Source: Lomentospora prolificans
Lineage: Eukaryota; Ascomycota; Sordariomycetes; Microascales; Microascaceae
Length of the DNA: 64,000 nt
Reading direction: 5' to 3'
Assembly: GCA_029532625.1 (NCBI GenBank)
Contig: JARFXM010000006.1
Coordinates: 2,666,001-2,730,000, forward strand
A program made the position numbers and the translations under genes. This document shows positions 24,181 through 35,116 of the stretch, piece by piece. The first letter of the stretch is position 1. Each line of letters begins with the position of its first letter. Below the pieces are notes generated by a model. It was not told where the DNA came from. It was given only the letters and a program-made list of their open reading frames with translations, and did not search any database.

Positions 24181-24538
24181 CTATTGTCGTAGCTTCTCAA
24201 GATGCTTCACCGTGAGGAAGTTGATGTCCAGAATGCGTTCGACGCAGTTGGTTAAGCAGGTCTCCTCACTCTTGTCAAGCTTCGGTCCGCGCGAAGCACC
24301 AGTGATGCACTTCTTCCAGCACACCTCGGTAAGCGCGTGCGTATCTATAGCGAGAAGATACCGATTAGTTCCCTCACATCAAAGATCAACGAAAAGTTTA
24401 GGGGGAGAAATGGCACGTACTGGCCTGGACCTCGGACCTCTTAGATTCGAGGGAGAGGAACTGTCGGAGCTCGGCCTTGTCCTTGTCATTCAACCGGCTG
24501 AGGTCGGCGTCCTGAATGCCTTGCGCTGTGGAGTCCAT
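24181..24538 (-). CDS. tim8: Mitochondrial small Tim chaperone Tim8
   Basis: Intermembrane-space chaperone that pairs with Tim13 to guide hydrophobic inner-membrane precursors such as Tim23. Two minus-strand exons, 24538-24421 and 24344-24181, give 93 aa, the usual length. The twin CX3C motifs are clear: VCWKKC and ETCLTNC. The N-terminal LSRLNDKDKAELRQFL and the C-terminal TVKHLEKLRQ fit Tim8 rather than Tim9, Tim10 or Tim13. The gene is too small and split to appear as one frame, and splicing restores the phase exactly (donor GTACGT, acceptor CTATAG). It lies convergent with L25. Confidence 0.93.
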
Positions 24539-25095
24539 GTCGCTTATTTGTTACGTTATCGTGAATAGATCCGGTTCAGGGTCGTTGGATTCGTTGCCTG
24601 GTAGATATATAAATATGTTGTAGGAATGACCTATATGGTCGAGGTAGTTGTAGGAGGTTTTTACGGGCAGAAATTTCTCGGTCAACAGGTCCAAATGCGT
24701 CCAGGTACGATATGCTTAGTCATCGATACAGGATCGTCTTTACCGATCAATTGATTCAGACGAGATCGTTCGGCCCACCCTTAGCTCATCAGTACATAGG
24801 CAAGTTGAAAGATGATAGTTTGATCTGTGAAACGGGGCTGTCTATTAATTGTTGGCACTTTATAATCCATTTCTAGGTATTTACAGGTAGGTCTATACGA
24901 CAGTCCCCCCCTCGAGAAACAAAATCTATATCCAATGTGATGCATTTACCAGGAGGAAAACAAAACATTATCTGTTTTATAAGACTCAGGATAGAAGGAT
25001 CGGCCGCAACACCGAAGCACAAAATTATGATAGTGGGCTCACAAGAAAACGGCCACAAGTGGTAGGAATATGACCTAGAACTCACTGCTGCATAT
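24539..25095. other. Intergenic region upstream of TIM8
   Basis: Holds the TIM8 promoter and the 3' end of the CorA gene; AT-rich with a TATA-like ATATATAAATAT near 24602. No gene was seen. Confidence 0.45.
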
Positions 25096-27016
25096 TCAAA
25101 TGTAACGCAACCTCCTCGCCCAGATCAAACAGGCCGTACACACCACTATCATGACACCAATAATGCCAAAGAAGGGCGCTAGGCTCTCGTTCTTTTGAAA
25201 CGGCACAGCGACGTTCATGCCGAACGTACCACTGATCAAGTTAAGAGGGACTAGCACAGACGCTAGGAAGGTGATCTTGCTGAGCGATGCGTTAGTCTCG
25301 GTAACTTGCCGGATGTTGCTGATTGATAGCTGCGTAAGGTAGTTGCTATGCGCTCGCGTCAACATCTTCTCGAAGTGTCCCAGGTTAGTCATCATGGTAA
25401 TGACATGATCTTGAATGTCACCCAAGTAGAGGCCAATATCCATTCGCGGCGTGACCTTGTAGTTCTCGTTGCAGCGTTTGGTGAAACCCTTCAGCACGTC
25501 CGCTTTGCCGCTGATTAAGCGCATCAGAGCAATGATGTTCTTCCTTGCATGACCGGTCCGGCGTAGATAGTCATTTGAATCGTCTTCCCTAATCATAAAG
25601 ACTGAGTCTTCGATAGAGTCTACCTCGGTCTCAAGCCGATGGATGACGGGGCCAAAGCTATCAACAATATCATCACTGTATAATTTATATATTAGCGGTC
25701 GGCTGACCTGGTTAGCTTGTTGAGAATTGCACGTACATCAGGGCGTAGCAGATCCAGTCGCTGGAGAGAGATACGAAATCCTTCAAGAGCGCGATCCGCT
25801 TTCGTACATTGGAAGCATGACTGTTAGGCGCAAAGCTGAAGCTGAGTGTGCCCTCTCTAAAAACGATGGCGTAGATATTGAACGGTTCGTACTCCTCATA
25901 TCCATCTGCATCGGGTACTGGGCTGAAAGAACGGAAACAGGCGAAATAGTAAGACGGAAAGAGCTCAATTTTCTCGCGGGTCTCCTGCGTCGCAATATCC
26001 TCCGTCGTAAGGGGGTGGACTCCAAATGCCTTGCAAATGGCCACAACCTCCTCTTTCGATGGGTTGTTTACGTTCAACCACCAAACGCCGTCCTCGTCCC
26101 GGGGAAGAATAAATAGGTTGCGAAGATCTTCACCCGGGAGGACGAGGTCTCCTAATTCAGCTGCATGAATGGTGGACTCCCATGCGGATGAGAAGAAGCA
26201 AATCCTATTAGGATCATGATGGTGGCTCTTTGGGGGTTCCGCTGGAGAGTCGATGGTTTTGCCTTCGATAGCGGTATCGCCTGCGACAACACTTGGTGGC
26301 TTGTCAAGCTCCCCCGGGGCCACAGTACCAGGGACTGAAATAATGGAGCCAGTCGAGGGATGGGGGCGGAGGTCAGAGAAGACCCGAACATCAGATTCCT
26401 TATGGGACCCAATCCGCGCGAGGCGCTGGTCCTCAATAAATTCTTCCAGATAATCAAAATCGATATCAAGCTGATCCTTTTGTCCCTCCTCTTGGGCAGG
26501 GAAACACACATCTTCCTGGGCAGACTGGTGGCTCGCAAGGCTAGCCGCGTCGCCATCGATTGTGCGCGGCTTGCTCCGGAGGCTTCTGCGGCTAGTTACA
26601 GAAGCCGCACGGTGGAGCATCGCTTCATCCACCTGCCAGTCACCTCGAGGTTCCGGCAATGAAGCATCGTGCTCTCGGCGGCGTGCTTCGGCAAAAGCTT
26701 TAACCGAGTTTGGAGGAGAGGCGGTGCGAATTGTACCAAAGGTTGGGCGCCGGCTTGAAGGGCCGGGAGGGATAACATCCACAGTCTGATCCCCATCGGC
26801 TATGGCCTCTTCGAAATCGCGAACCCGGACATCATTTGGGTCGAGCATTTGGCCATCGTATGTTGTATGTAGCTCAAGGCGGGCGCCATACAGGGAGTCA
26901 AAGGTACCTCTTCGAGAACGTTCGGGGGCCTGACTCGAATGATTTTGGCGATGGTCATCTAGCTCGGCGATGGGTGTATAGCCGGCGACAGAACCAATTT
27001 CTTCCTGGTCTGACAT
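25096..27016 (-). CDS. CorA/Mnr2-type magnesium transporter
   Basis: Membrane Mg2+ channel of the CorA family, most like fungal Alr1/Mnr2 proteins of the plasma or vacuolar membrane. Two exons on the minus strand, 27016-25737 and 25675-25096, give 619 aa. A long, acidic hydrophilic N-terminal part (about 1-290) precedes the CorA domain. The domain includes GVWWLNVNNPSKEEVVAIC and FGVHPLTTEDIATQETREK. Two C-terminal helices flank the signature GMN in LISGTFGMNVAVPF, and the last helix is FGIIGVMIVVCTACLIW. The ends of the 61-nt intron are canonical. The N-terminal extension is typical of Mnr2-type proteins. The exact membrane cannot be told from sequence. Confidence 0.92.
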
Positions 27017-28499
27017 GTTGGCAGTGGTGTTATCTGCGTCTTTTGAGACGTACGATGCTTAAGGGAATTACGCCGCTGAGATAGGGCAAGAGTCGCCAAT
27101 CGCTTTAGTTTTATACGCCGGAGCGAAGGCCGTAACTGTCTGGTAAGTCAAAGAGCGTCGCGTTACACTTCAGTGGGTAGGAACCATGTTGGTGAGGATC
27201 GCTCGGTCGGAAAATTGATGCCGCAAGCAGCGCAGGCCGTTTTCAGAGCGCGCCGACAGTAGAAGCCGGCAGGAACCCCGCCACTTCACTGATTCGGGGC
27301 GGACAATCTTCCGCTAAAGCGCGAAATATGGAGCGCGGCAGCAAGGAACTCCAAGTTTGGACACGCCCACGGCGGTTTGAGAAGGTGCCGGTCGATGACA
27401 GAGAATAGATGATGCAGACAGGAGATCCAATGCTGGTCCTAGGGCGGCTTGTTTGCCACTCCGCTATAGACCCAGAGACCGGGATCCGGGAGTGAGTGAA
27501 GAACTGGTGATAGCTGGTCCAGCGTGAGTTTCGCCAACGTGGCGATCGGTCGTCCTAGAAGAGAATCGGAGGCGCTTTGCCACGAGGAGACGCAGGGGTC
27601 CAAATCCTCAAATACTGTCTTGGGTCGAAGAGTGTATAGCAGCAGAGGGGATCGTCGTTGTGAGATTGACCAAAGAATTTGAGATCGTCACTGATTGATG
27701 ACAGCCAGAGTTGGGGGCGGGATATCAGGGTTCGGCGAGTAGGGTGTAGTGGCGGGTGTAAGAAGATATCGCAGGGAATTCAGTATACTGGAATGGAGAG
27801 GAAATTCGCTTGGATGGTTGAAAAGTAAGCAGATTGAGAGGCCTGTTTAGATTTTAGATTGTCTGAAGAAGCGCGAGAGCTGGCAACCAAGGTAAAAAGC
27901 GCAGGGTCACTAGTGGTGGGAAAGGGATAGGGCCTCACTTATAGTCATTCGAGTATTCCTGGATTAGCCGGTCAATTTTTTTTCGATCGCCCCTCGCTAA
28001 TAGTGGATGCAGTACTTCGTAAACACATGAATTTTTTTCCATCTTCGGACATTATCACAGGCTTATTAATGATACTAGTGCCATGGAATTGACCTTTTAA
28101 ACGAGCAAGCACGAAGGAAACCCCGAGCTGGCTGGCGTGGCCCCGTTAGTTGATGGTACTGGTGAGATCACTGTGTCCTAACCAGTCTAGCCAATAGGAG
28201 GCCGGTATACCCCTTGTCAAGTCTCGGCGCTGGATCCGTATTAAACGAGGAAGGGGAATATCTGTCACCAAACGATTTAGCTGCTGTTCACTATTCGCCT
28301 TGATGTGACGAAACCGCGACTGGGTTCTTCGTCTCGATTTTGCGTGCTGAGCGTACCGTCGACCTTAACTCTCCCCTCTCCAGTACTCACATTCTATACT
28401 CATACCCTCGATCAGCGCCGTGGCTTCGCACCTAAGCTTTTATTCTCACTTCTGCATTCGTCTCCTGCATCGCTGGTCCATCACCGACCTCCCATCACC
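27017..28499. promoter_or_regulatory. Divergent upstream region of CorA-type transporter and SPC1
   Basis: About 1.5 kb between divergent start codons. No protein-like frame was seen. It should hold both promoters and leaders, with CT-rich DNA just before SPC1 (28370-28499). Confidence 0.5.
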
Positions 28500-28911
28500 A
28501 TGGCCGAGCAGCTCCTCGACTCTGTTCGCGACATCGCTGAGGGCCAAATTGTTTGTTTCCCTGTCCACGCCTAATGCTTCTCCCAGTATGAGCAGCCTAG
28601 CTAACGTTTATCTCATGGCTAGGATTTTGAGGGCCAGCGCCTAGCAGAACAGCTCTCTACTCTATCCCTTACCGCCTGCGGTGTACGTGTCTTACCCGCT
28701 TCATCTTAACAGCCCAAATAGCGAACTAACAAGTTCACTGTATTCTACACAGGCTATCTCGTTCATTGTCGGCTTTCTCGTCCAAGATATCAAGCTAGCG
28801 GCATATATTTGTCTATCAGGAACTGCGCTTGCCTTTCTGGGCATCATTCCCCCTTGGCCCTTTTTCAACAAACACCCAGTCAAATGGTTGCCTGCCGGAG
28901 CCGGCTTATAA
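28500..28911 (+). CDS. spc1: Signal peptidase complex subunit 1 (SPC12 family)
   Basis: Small non-catalytic subunit of the ER signal peptidase complex. Three exons (28500-28550, 28623-28682, 28753-28911) give 89 aa, a normal size. The product starts MAEQLLDSVRDIAEGQIDFE, continues GQRLAEQLSTLSLTACG, and has two membrane segments, AISFIVGFLVQDIKLAAYIC and ALAFLGIIPPWPFF, followed by the conserved NKHPVKWLP end. Introns of about 70 nt have good splice ends and phase-0 junctions. It is convergent with RBX1, 272 nt away. Confidence 0.93.
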
Positions 28912-29183
28912 TAAACAATGATTGTCGAGTTTCACCGACGCTTGACTAGGTGGTGACGGTCATCCCCCGTTCCTACTGCGTGAATGACCCTCATGCATTC
29001 TCCCATAATGTATGGTTTTGATTCTTTGAAGGCCCAACTAATACGGGCGTTACATGCACCCAGTTCTCCTTTTTTGTAGACATGGTATTCTTGGGTATTG
29101 GCCGGTGCTTGATACTGACGCTTTTGTGATGTGGAGTGTCATTTCGAACGAAAAGCGCGAGACAGGCATGAAAAGCCAATATT

Positions 29184-29720
29184 CTATCGGCCGTATTTCT
29201 GGAACTCCCAATCCCGATTGTCCAGAGGGCACACTTGTCGGGCCTTGAGCCACCGCGAGATGCAGTGGAAGTGGAAGGCGTGCTACTCTTCTTGTTAACG
29301 TCATGTCATAGCAAGGTGAAATTCTGTAGGAGACTCACGTTGCAAATACCCCAGGCGACTGTACACTCTTCGCTAGTAGCAGACGCTTGGTTCGCCTGGC
29401 ACTCGATACCTACAATTGCGAGTCAGTCTTTAGTTTCCCATGGGCCGCGCGCTACTAGGTGACGACTCACACAAATCCATAATATGATTACGGCAAATAG
29501 CGCAATTGTCGACGACAATATCCCAAGCCCACAGGGCCACCGCATGAAGCTATGTTAAACAGGCATCAGTGGGGATGCGTACAAATGAAGGAGCTAGCTG
29601 GCACCACTGTACCTTCTTCACTTCAAACTTCTTCTTTCCATCAATCTTCTTACTTCCAGTGTCAGCGTTCTTCTTGCCACCCGCTGGGCCTGGGGCATCA
29701 GTCATGTCTATATCCGCCAT
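29184..29720 (-). CDS. rbx1: RING-H2 protein Rbx1/Hrt1 of cullin ubiquitin ligases
   Basis: Catalytic RING subunit that recruits E2 enzymes to SCF and other cullin-RING ligases. Four minus-strand exons (29720-29613, 29549-29471, 29409-29339, 29282-29184) give 118 aa. The RING-H2 ligands are complete in CAICRNHIMDLCIECQ, EECTVAWGICNHAFHFHC and VCPLD, and the end WEFQKYGR is typical. The Lys-rich N-terminus KKKFEVKK is followed by LHAVALWAWDIVVDNC. Most family members have WN in place of LH at this exon junction, which may be real divergence. All three introns are short and canonical. The gene is invisible as a single frame. Confidence 0.95.
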
Positions 29721-30775
29721 CGCGCTTTGAATTTATGTTGTAATGCCGAAATCGAATTGCGTGTATGGTTCGCGTTGCGGGTCGGATCGGCTCAAGGGTA
29801 GATCGTGAGATAATACCAGGTGAGGCAAAACCCTCTTCTCGGTCCAGATTAGCGGAAGACGACGAGAAGAAAACAAAAAGGAGATTTTACGGCACCCTCC
29901 AATAGGTTTAAGGTAAAAGGCTGTGACGATGGACGGGCGAGGCTGTTGATATCACAGCTTTAGGCTCTGGGTCGTCCACAAGATGTGTAGACACGAGAAC
30001 CTTGATCGGGGAAGCAGATGGGGAAGGAAGGAGGGAGTTCCAATGCGAAATACACCAGCCAGTTCTAATTTAGTTGGATGAAAACAGCCGGTGGAAGAAG
30101 CGCGTCGAGAGGTGTAACACGCGGTGTACTCTTCCAATATTGTTGGTAGGTAATGGGCCAGATGGGAAAGAGCGGAGGATTTGACGTTCGATGCCAAGCC
30201 GAGGGGCATATAGTCTCGCACTCTAGTGGGCACCTCGATGTCCAGGCTACGAGACATCGCTCGACAGCATGAAGCCGTGCTGGGAGTCAGCCCGCCGCCG
30301 CCTAAGGTGGGGCGCAACATGAATGCTGAGCTGGTCACAGCTGCTTACTAACAAGGTATCACAGTAACTCAAATTGGAAATATGGTCCGTCGCTTGATTG
30401 AGGTGCGGGCGCGCGCGGATGTATACCAGGACCAGGCTCGCCAAACCAACCCAGCCCCCTTCCCAGTCATCGCTGAATTGACAACCACCCTGAACACGTC
30501 ATTATGCCCTGGTTCGCCTCACCCTCCATTCTTGGCCCTTGAACCAAACAACAATTCACCCTCTTTTGCAGTGCCTCATTCGTCTTTATTAGACGCTGCA
30601 GGCGAGGGAACCCCTCTTTTTCGCGAGACAATTCTACCCGCTTCTTCACATTACCCACCTCCAGGCTGAGCTTGACCATAATACCTAACCTCGCGACCGA
30701 CATTCCGCAACTCTCTCGACCATTCTTATCAACCCAACTACAAGCATCTATATACCTTGCTGTTCTACTCGCAAG
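29721..30775. promoter_or_regulatory. Divergent upstream region of RBX1 and the PNRC-motif gene
   Basis: About 1.05 kb between divergent starts. A 95-codon ATG-initiated frame at 30382-30669 lies in the probable leader of the PNRC-motif gene. It has no recognisable family and is treated as a possible upstream ORF only. Confidence 0.4.
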
Positions 30776-31852
30776 ATGCCCGACGAATCATCGCGCCCAG
30801 AGCGCGGGCAAAATCGCCGTCGGCCCCGCCACTCCAACAAAAATACGGCACAAAGGAATTACGCTTCCGAGAGCGACATGTCCAACATACAACCTAGTCT
30901 TCCCAAGACACCGCAAAAGTCAGCATCAGCGTCCCCTGCACCATTTACGGGCTCACAAAATCAAGGATCTGCGAAGCGCGGAAACAGAGACAAGACTAGG
31001 CCTAGGCACCTGCCTCTATCTCCGGACTCCGCACAAGTTAACCGACAAATCTCTCCGCACTCATCCTCTATTCAAAGATCAGCGAAGGTACCTGCTTTTG
31101 CGGGTGCAACTTTCCACGCTTCCCCGGCGCCCTCCTCTCTCCCATTACCCAGCTTCTTGAAGGCTCCCGAGTCACCTACCCCAAAGGAAGAGAGTGATGC
31201 CAATCCAGTCGCCTCTCAGCCGGCAACCGAACCGGCGTTTCCGACTCCTCTACGCCCATCTCCACCCGCCACGGCCCATGAATCGCACTTAGAAATCATA
31301 TTCAAGGCCGATCGCGAGGAGAAGGAACGCGCTCGCCAAGCAGCCGAAGCACAAGCTAACCGGACTGCTACCGCTCTACCGCACTCCCCATCGTCTATGT
31401 CCCCGACTAGGAAGGGCACATCCCAAGGCCTTCAGCCGCACTCGCCCTCGCCGGTTCAATATGCCCGCCCAGATATGGCTAGGTCTACCCCCGAATTTGA
31501 TAATCCATTTGGCAACACCATTGGCCCGTCATTTTCAACCCCATACAACGAGCGGATCCGCGCGGCAAGAAACGGTAGTGCCCAAAGCTCGGCGAAACCC
31601 AGATCCTCTTATCAAGCTCAAACCTCACAAAATCCGTCCGATCGTTCCGAAGCTTTGAAAAGATACCTTTTTGGCACATCCCAGTCCATCCAGACACAGA
31701 ACAACTCCTCACTGGCGCCTGCGTCCATATCACAGGCCGCTCCAGCTCCGGTATCACAAACGGGCCATGCGGAGTTTTCAGAAGTTCGTGATGCCGATGT
31801 CGTTGCCATGGAGAATAATCTTCGCCGATTACTCAAACTCGACTCTGCTTAA
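30776..31852 (+). CDS. PNRC-motif protein, possible decapping/Dcp1-binding factor
   Basis: Intronless gene for a 358-aa, mostly disordered protein rich in Ser, Pro and Gln. Residues about 105-130 read VPAFAGATFHASPAPSSLPL followed by PSF. This is the conserved core of the PNRC family, whose animal members (and the yeast Edc1/Edc2 analogues) bind the decapping cofactor Dcp1 through a Leu-Pro-x-Pro motif. Other visible parts are a basic N-terminus (RRRPRHSNK), a short charged helix ADREEKERARQAAEAQANR near residue 180, and a C-terminal helix AMENNLRRLLKLD. The helix might be a second interaction site. A role in mRNA decay is inferred from the motif and has not been shown here. Confidence 0.72.
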   Translation: MPDESSRPERGQNRRRPRHSNKNTAQRNYASESDMSNIQPSLPKTPQKSASASPAPFTGSQNQGSAKRGNRDKTRPRHLPLSPDSAQVNRQISPHSSSIQRSAKVPAFAGATFHASPAPSSLPLPSFLKAPESPTPKEESDANPVASQPATEPAFPTPLRPSPPATAHESHLEIIFKADREEKERARQAAEAQANRTATALPHSPSSMSPTRKGTSQGLQPHSPSPVQYARPDMARSTPEFDNPFGNTIGPSFSTPYNERIRAARNGSAQSSAKPRSSYQAQTSQNPSDRSEALKRYLFGTSQSIQTQNNSSLAPASISQAAPAPVSQTGHAEFSEVRDADVVAMENNLRRLLKLDSA

Positions 31853-32617
31853 CGGTGGGCTACTTTCATTGGAGCGGTGTGTCGTAGTCGAGGAAGTGGC
31901 CTTGGCCCTTCCAAGCGCAAACCTCCCGTGATGAATTTGGTTCTTTCTTGGTTTCGCCATTCCAGGGATTCTGATACCTCTACCTTCTAGCCTTTGTGGG
32001 TCTATGGCGCAGACAGATACGCATTATGTCCACGTTTGGTGGTATGGGTTCAATAGGGTCGGGTTCGTGGCGTTAATGGCGTTTCGTTGGTTGCATTTAA
32101 CATGATTTATCTACCCTTGCCTCAAAGGCGGGGTAACATGGTCTCTTTCACTCATATGCCGGAGAAGAGAAGACAAAGCGCAGCATTATCATAGCTTATC
32201 TTTGAGCTTCTTAACTTTGCTAACAGGCATTGGTGGAACATATAGAGCCTTTTATCATTGTCTCTAGAGGCCTACTAGAAGAAAGATATAACACTAAAAT
32301 TAGCAGTTAGGTAATTGGGTTGCGAGCTACTTAGAGTCCTTGTATAGTTGCTCCATCCGCCAGCCAATATAAATTGCTCGACTGTGGAATCCTCCTACAT
32401 CGCAATCTAAAATGTGCAAATGGATGCCCCTAATGTATCTTTTGATGTTAGATTTAGCTGTACAGTGCTGAGCGTAAACACGAGACTCCTCCACAATAGG
32501 TTATTTTACAGAGTATTGCAAACTAGCTTTCAATCACGATGTCACATGACCACGTGTTGGACCAGCCCAAGCTTGAGCCCGTAAACACTGTCCATCATCG
32601 ATTACTCCAGTCCATTC
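31853..32617. other. Intergenic region between the PNRC-motif gene and TDP1
   Basis: About 760 nt, AT-richer than the flanks, holding a 3' untranslated region and the TDP1 promoter. No gene was seen. Confidence 0.45.
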
Positions 32618-35116
32618 TTGAACACACACCAAGCACTGGTACCTGGGAACCATAATTCCCGGCGAAGTCCACTGATGGATTCAGATAAAGGCATAAAACC
32701 TCATCCGGAGATAATCGATTTAAGTTCATTCACTGATGATGAGGATGACGACGAAGACCTTAAACGGGCAATCGCGCTTTCGCTCGAGGAACAGCTTCAC
32801 CATTCCACGGAAGATCGCAATGCGCTATCACAAGAACCAAAGCCTTCCCGGGAAGCTTCTCCATCAACGATCAACCCATCGAACTCTGACACCACCCGGA
32901 TGGCAACTTTCGGGGCCCTTCTTTTAGATCGCCAAAAGATGGAAGAGGAGCGTCAGGAAAGGTTAAGAAAGAGACATCTTGGCAGCCCGCCTCCCCAAGA
33001 CCGCCCTGCTCGAAAGGCGAGACCCAACCCATTCCCATCGTCAGAGGAGCTGCCGGTGCCAACTGCACAAGGCAGCGTAGCCGCCTCCATGCGTATGGGC
33101 TCCGTAACCCCCTCTAAGACAGCACTACCCTTTGCAAAGGGCGCAGTGAAGAGGACATGGACACGCGGATACGACCGCGCTGGGGACGACATCAAGATCG
33201 AGGAAGTCTTCCAGAAAAGCGAACTTAAATTAGCTGTCCTCGCATCGTTTCAGTGGGATGATGATTGGCTATTGTCCATGATTGACCTTTCTCAGACCAA
33301 GTTGATATGTGTTGCGTTTGCTCGCGATGAAGCTCATGTAGGGCGGAATTTTCTGTGTTCCCTATCTTCCCTGCTTCGGTTCATTGACAGCCTTGGTGTA
33401 GAAGGATCAAATGCGGGCAAATGTGCCTTCGAGCCATGTCAGGTTCTGTTTCCCCAATATGCGTGGGAGCGGTGCAATGCATGCGAAAATCCAGTTACTG
33501 AAATTTCCCACCTATCTACGAATCGTGGTTCCATCAGGCAACCTGACTAGATACGACTGGGGCGAAACTGGAGATCTTGAAAATGTCAGAAATCCTTGAG
33601 GCGTACAATGTCGCCCAGCACTAATGCAAATGTTAGGTCGTATTCTTGATCGACTTGCCCCGGCTTGAAGCTGGAGCTTCATTCGAATCGACAGTCTTCA
33701 GTCAGGAACTTTTCAGATTTCTGAGAGCATTGAGCCTAGACGAAAGACTCATCCGAAGCCTGGAAAATTACGATTTTGCAGAGACAAGGCAATACGGGTT
33801 TGTCCATACAATGTACTGGAGCCCTCTTCTTATGGTTATCGGCGACCGGAGTAACGATGTCGCTAACCCAGGCGTTGCCTTCTTTTCAGTTGCGGATCCC
33901 ACTCAAGCGATGATTGGCAGTATACCGGTTCGTCACGTACGCGCCCAATTTCTAGTGATTATGCGCTGAACGCTAGGAACCAGGATACTGTGGTCTTGGC
34001 CGGGTCGTTAAGAGCCTCGGGCTGGCCTCGCGTAGCCCAATCGAGATCGATTTCGTTGTGAGTTACCCCACCTCTCCAGAAAGCAGCGAGCTCGCGGGGT
34101 GAGTTCGAATTACGTGTTATTGCAGCGCTCAAACGAACTTTTCCAGTGTTCTTCAGTGGGGAATTTAAAGCTGGAATATATAAACGCCCTTTACTCTGCT
34201 TTTCAAGGTAGGTACGACTAGTGGAGTCTGCGAAAGTTGAAATGTAGTCGTCCATCTCTTATAGCCAGCGGAAAGCTAACGCTGCTATCATCGCGTAGGC
34301 AAATCGGGCAACGCCGATAACGAAGCGCTTGTAATTAAAACCAACAGTAGCAAAGTGTCGGCGAGCGGCGATAGCACCGGGAGCCATTTTCGAGTGTACT
34401 ATCCATCTCGCAAGACAGTCCTGAATACTAGAGGTGGAGCCGCGGTAGGTCCTATTCACAGATTTTAAAAGGAAACGCCGAGCCATTATGGGCATCGCTA
34501 ACGATTTCGACCGGGGTTCAACGTAGGCGGCTGGGACGATTTGTTTTCAAGAAAAATGGTGGACCTCTACCAGCTTTCCCCGTGGGCTCATGAGGGATTG
34601 CGTCTGCAGGCGTCGCGGCTTGTTGATCCATAGCAAAGTGGCATTCGTGCGACATACAGAGCCAACTGAAAGGCTTACATCAGCTTGGGCCTATGTCGGA
34701 AGTGCTAATCTCTCAGAGAGCGCATGGTAAGAGGCAGCGCCCATCCAATCGTCACTCTCTTCTGCATCTCTCCCTTTCAATCACATTCTCCCCCAACCCC
34801 ACTATTTTATACTTTCCTCGTAATGTCTTCTTTAAACATCTACAGTGGTGAAGGACACCCGCTAATCGCTTGACATGGACAATCTAGGGGTCGATTAGTA
34901 AAGGACAAATCCACGGGCCGCCTAAAGTTGACATGTCGTAACTGGGAATGCGGTGTTATTCTCCCAGTGCCCGCGACGGGGTCCATGCCAGGAGCCACTA
35001 GCCGGACCCAGGATCTAGTCACAGTATTTGGTGAGCGCATACCGGTACCAATGGAGGTTCCAAGCACGGCCTATGGCCCAACGGACTCTCAAGCACAGCC
35101 CTGGTTCGGGAGGTAG
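32618..35116 (+). CDS. tdp1: Tyrosyl-DNA phosphodiesterase 1 with N-terminal SIM and UIM motifs
   Basis: Nuclear DNA-repair enzyme that removes trapped topoisomerase 1 and other 3' adducts. Nine exons fit: 32618-33337, 33402-33584, 33637-33812, 33890-33927, 33984-34057, 34147-34207, 34299-34444, 34527-34726 and 34888-35116. They give 608 aa (589 if translation starts at ATG 32675). Both catalytic HxK motifs are intact: GSGAMHAKIQLLK (H267, K269) and GLLIHSKVAFVR (H501, K503), with GNLTRYDWGE and YVGSANLSESAW nearby. The C-terminus ends with the usual PWF. The head has EIIDLSSF (SUMO-interaction-like) and DEDLKRAIALSLEE (a ubiquitin-interacting motif). All exon phases join cleanly. The exon with VLNTRGGAAAAGTICFQ and exon 7 are the least conserved. 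Confidence 0.9.

Noticed and set aside
30382..30669. A 95-codon ATG frame upstream of the PNRC-motif gene
   Set aside because: No motif and a composition like the surrounding leader; noted only as a possible upstream ORF.
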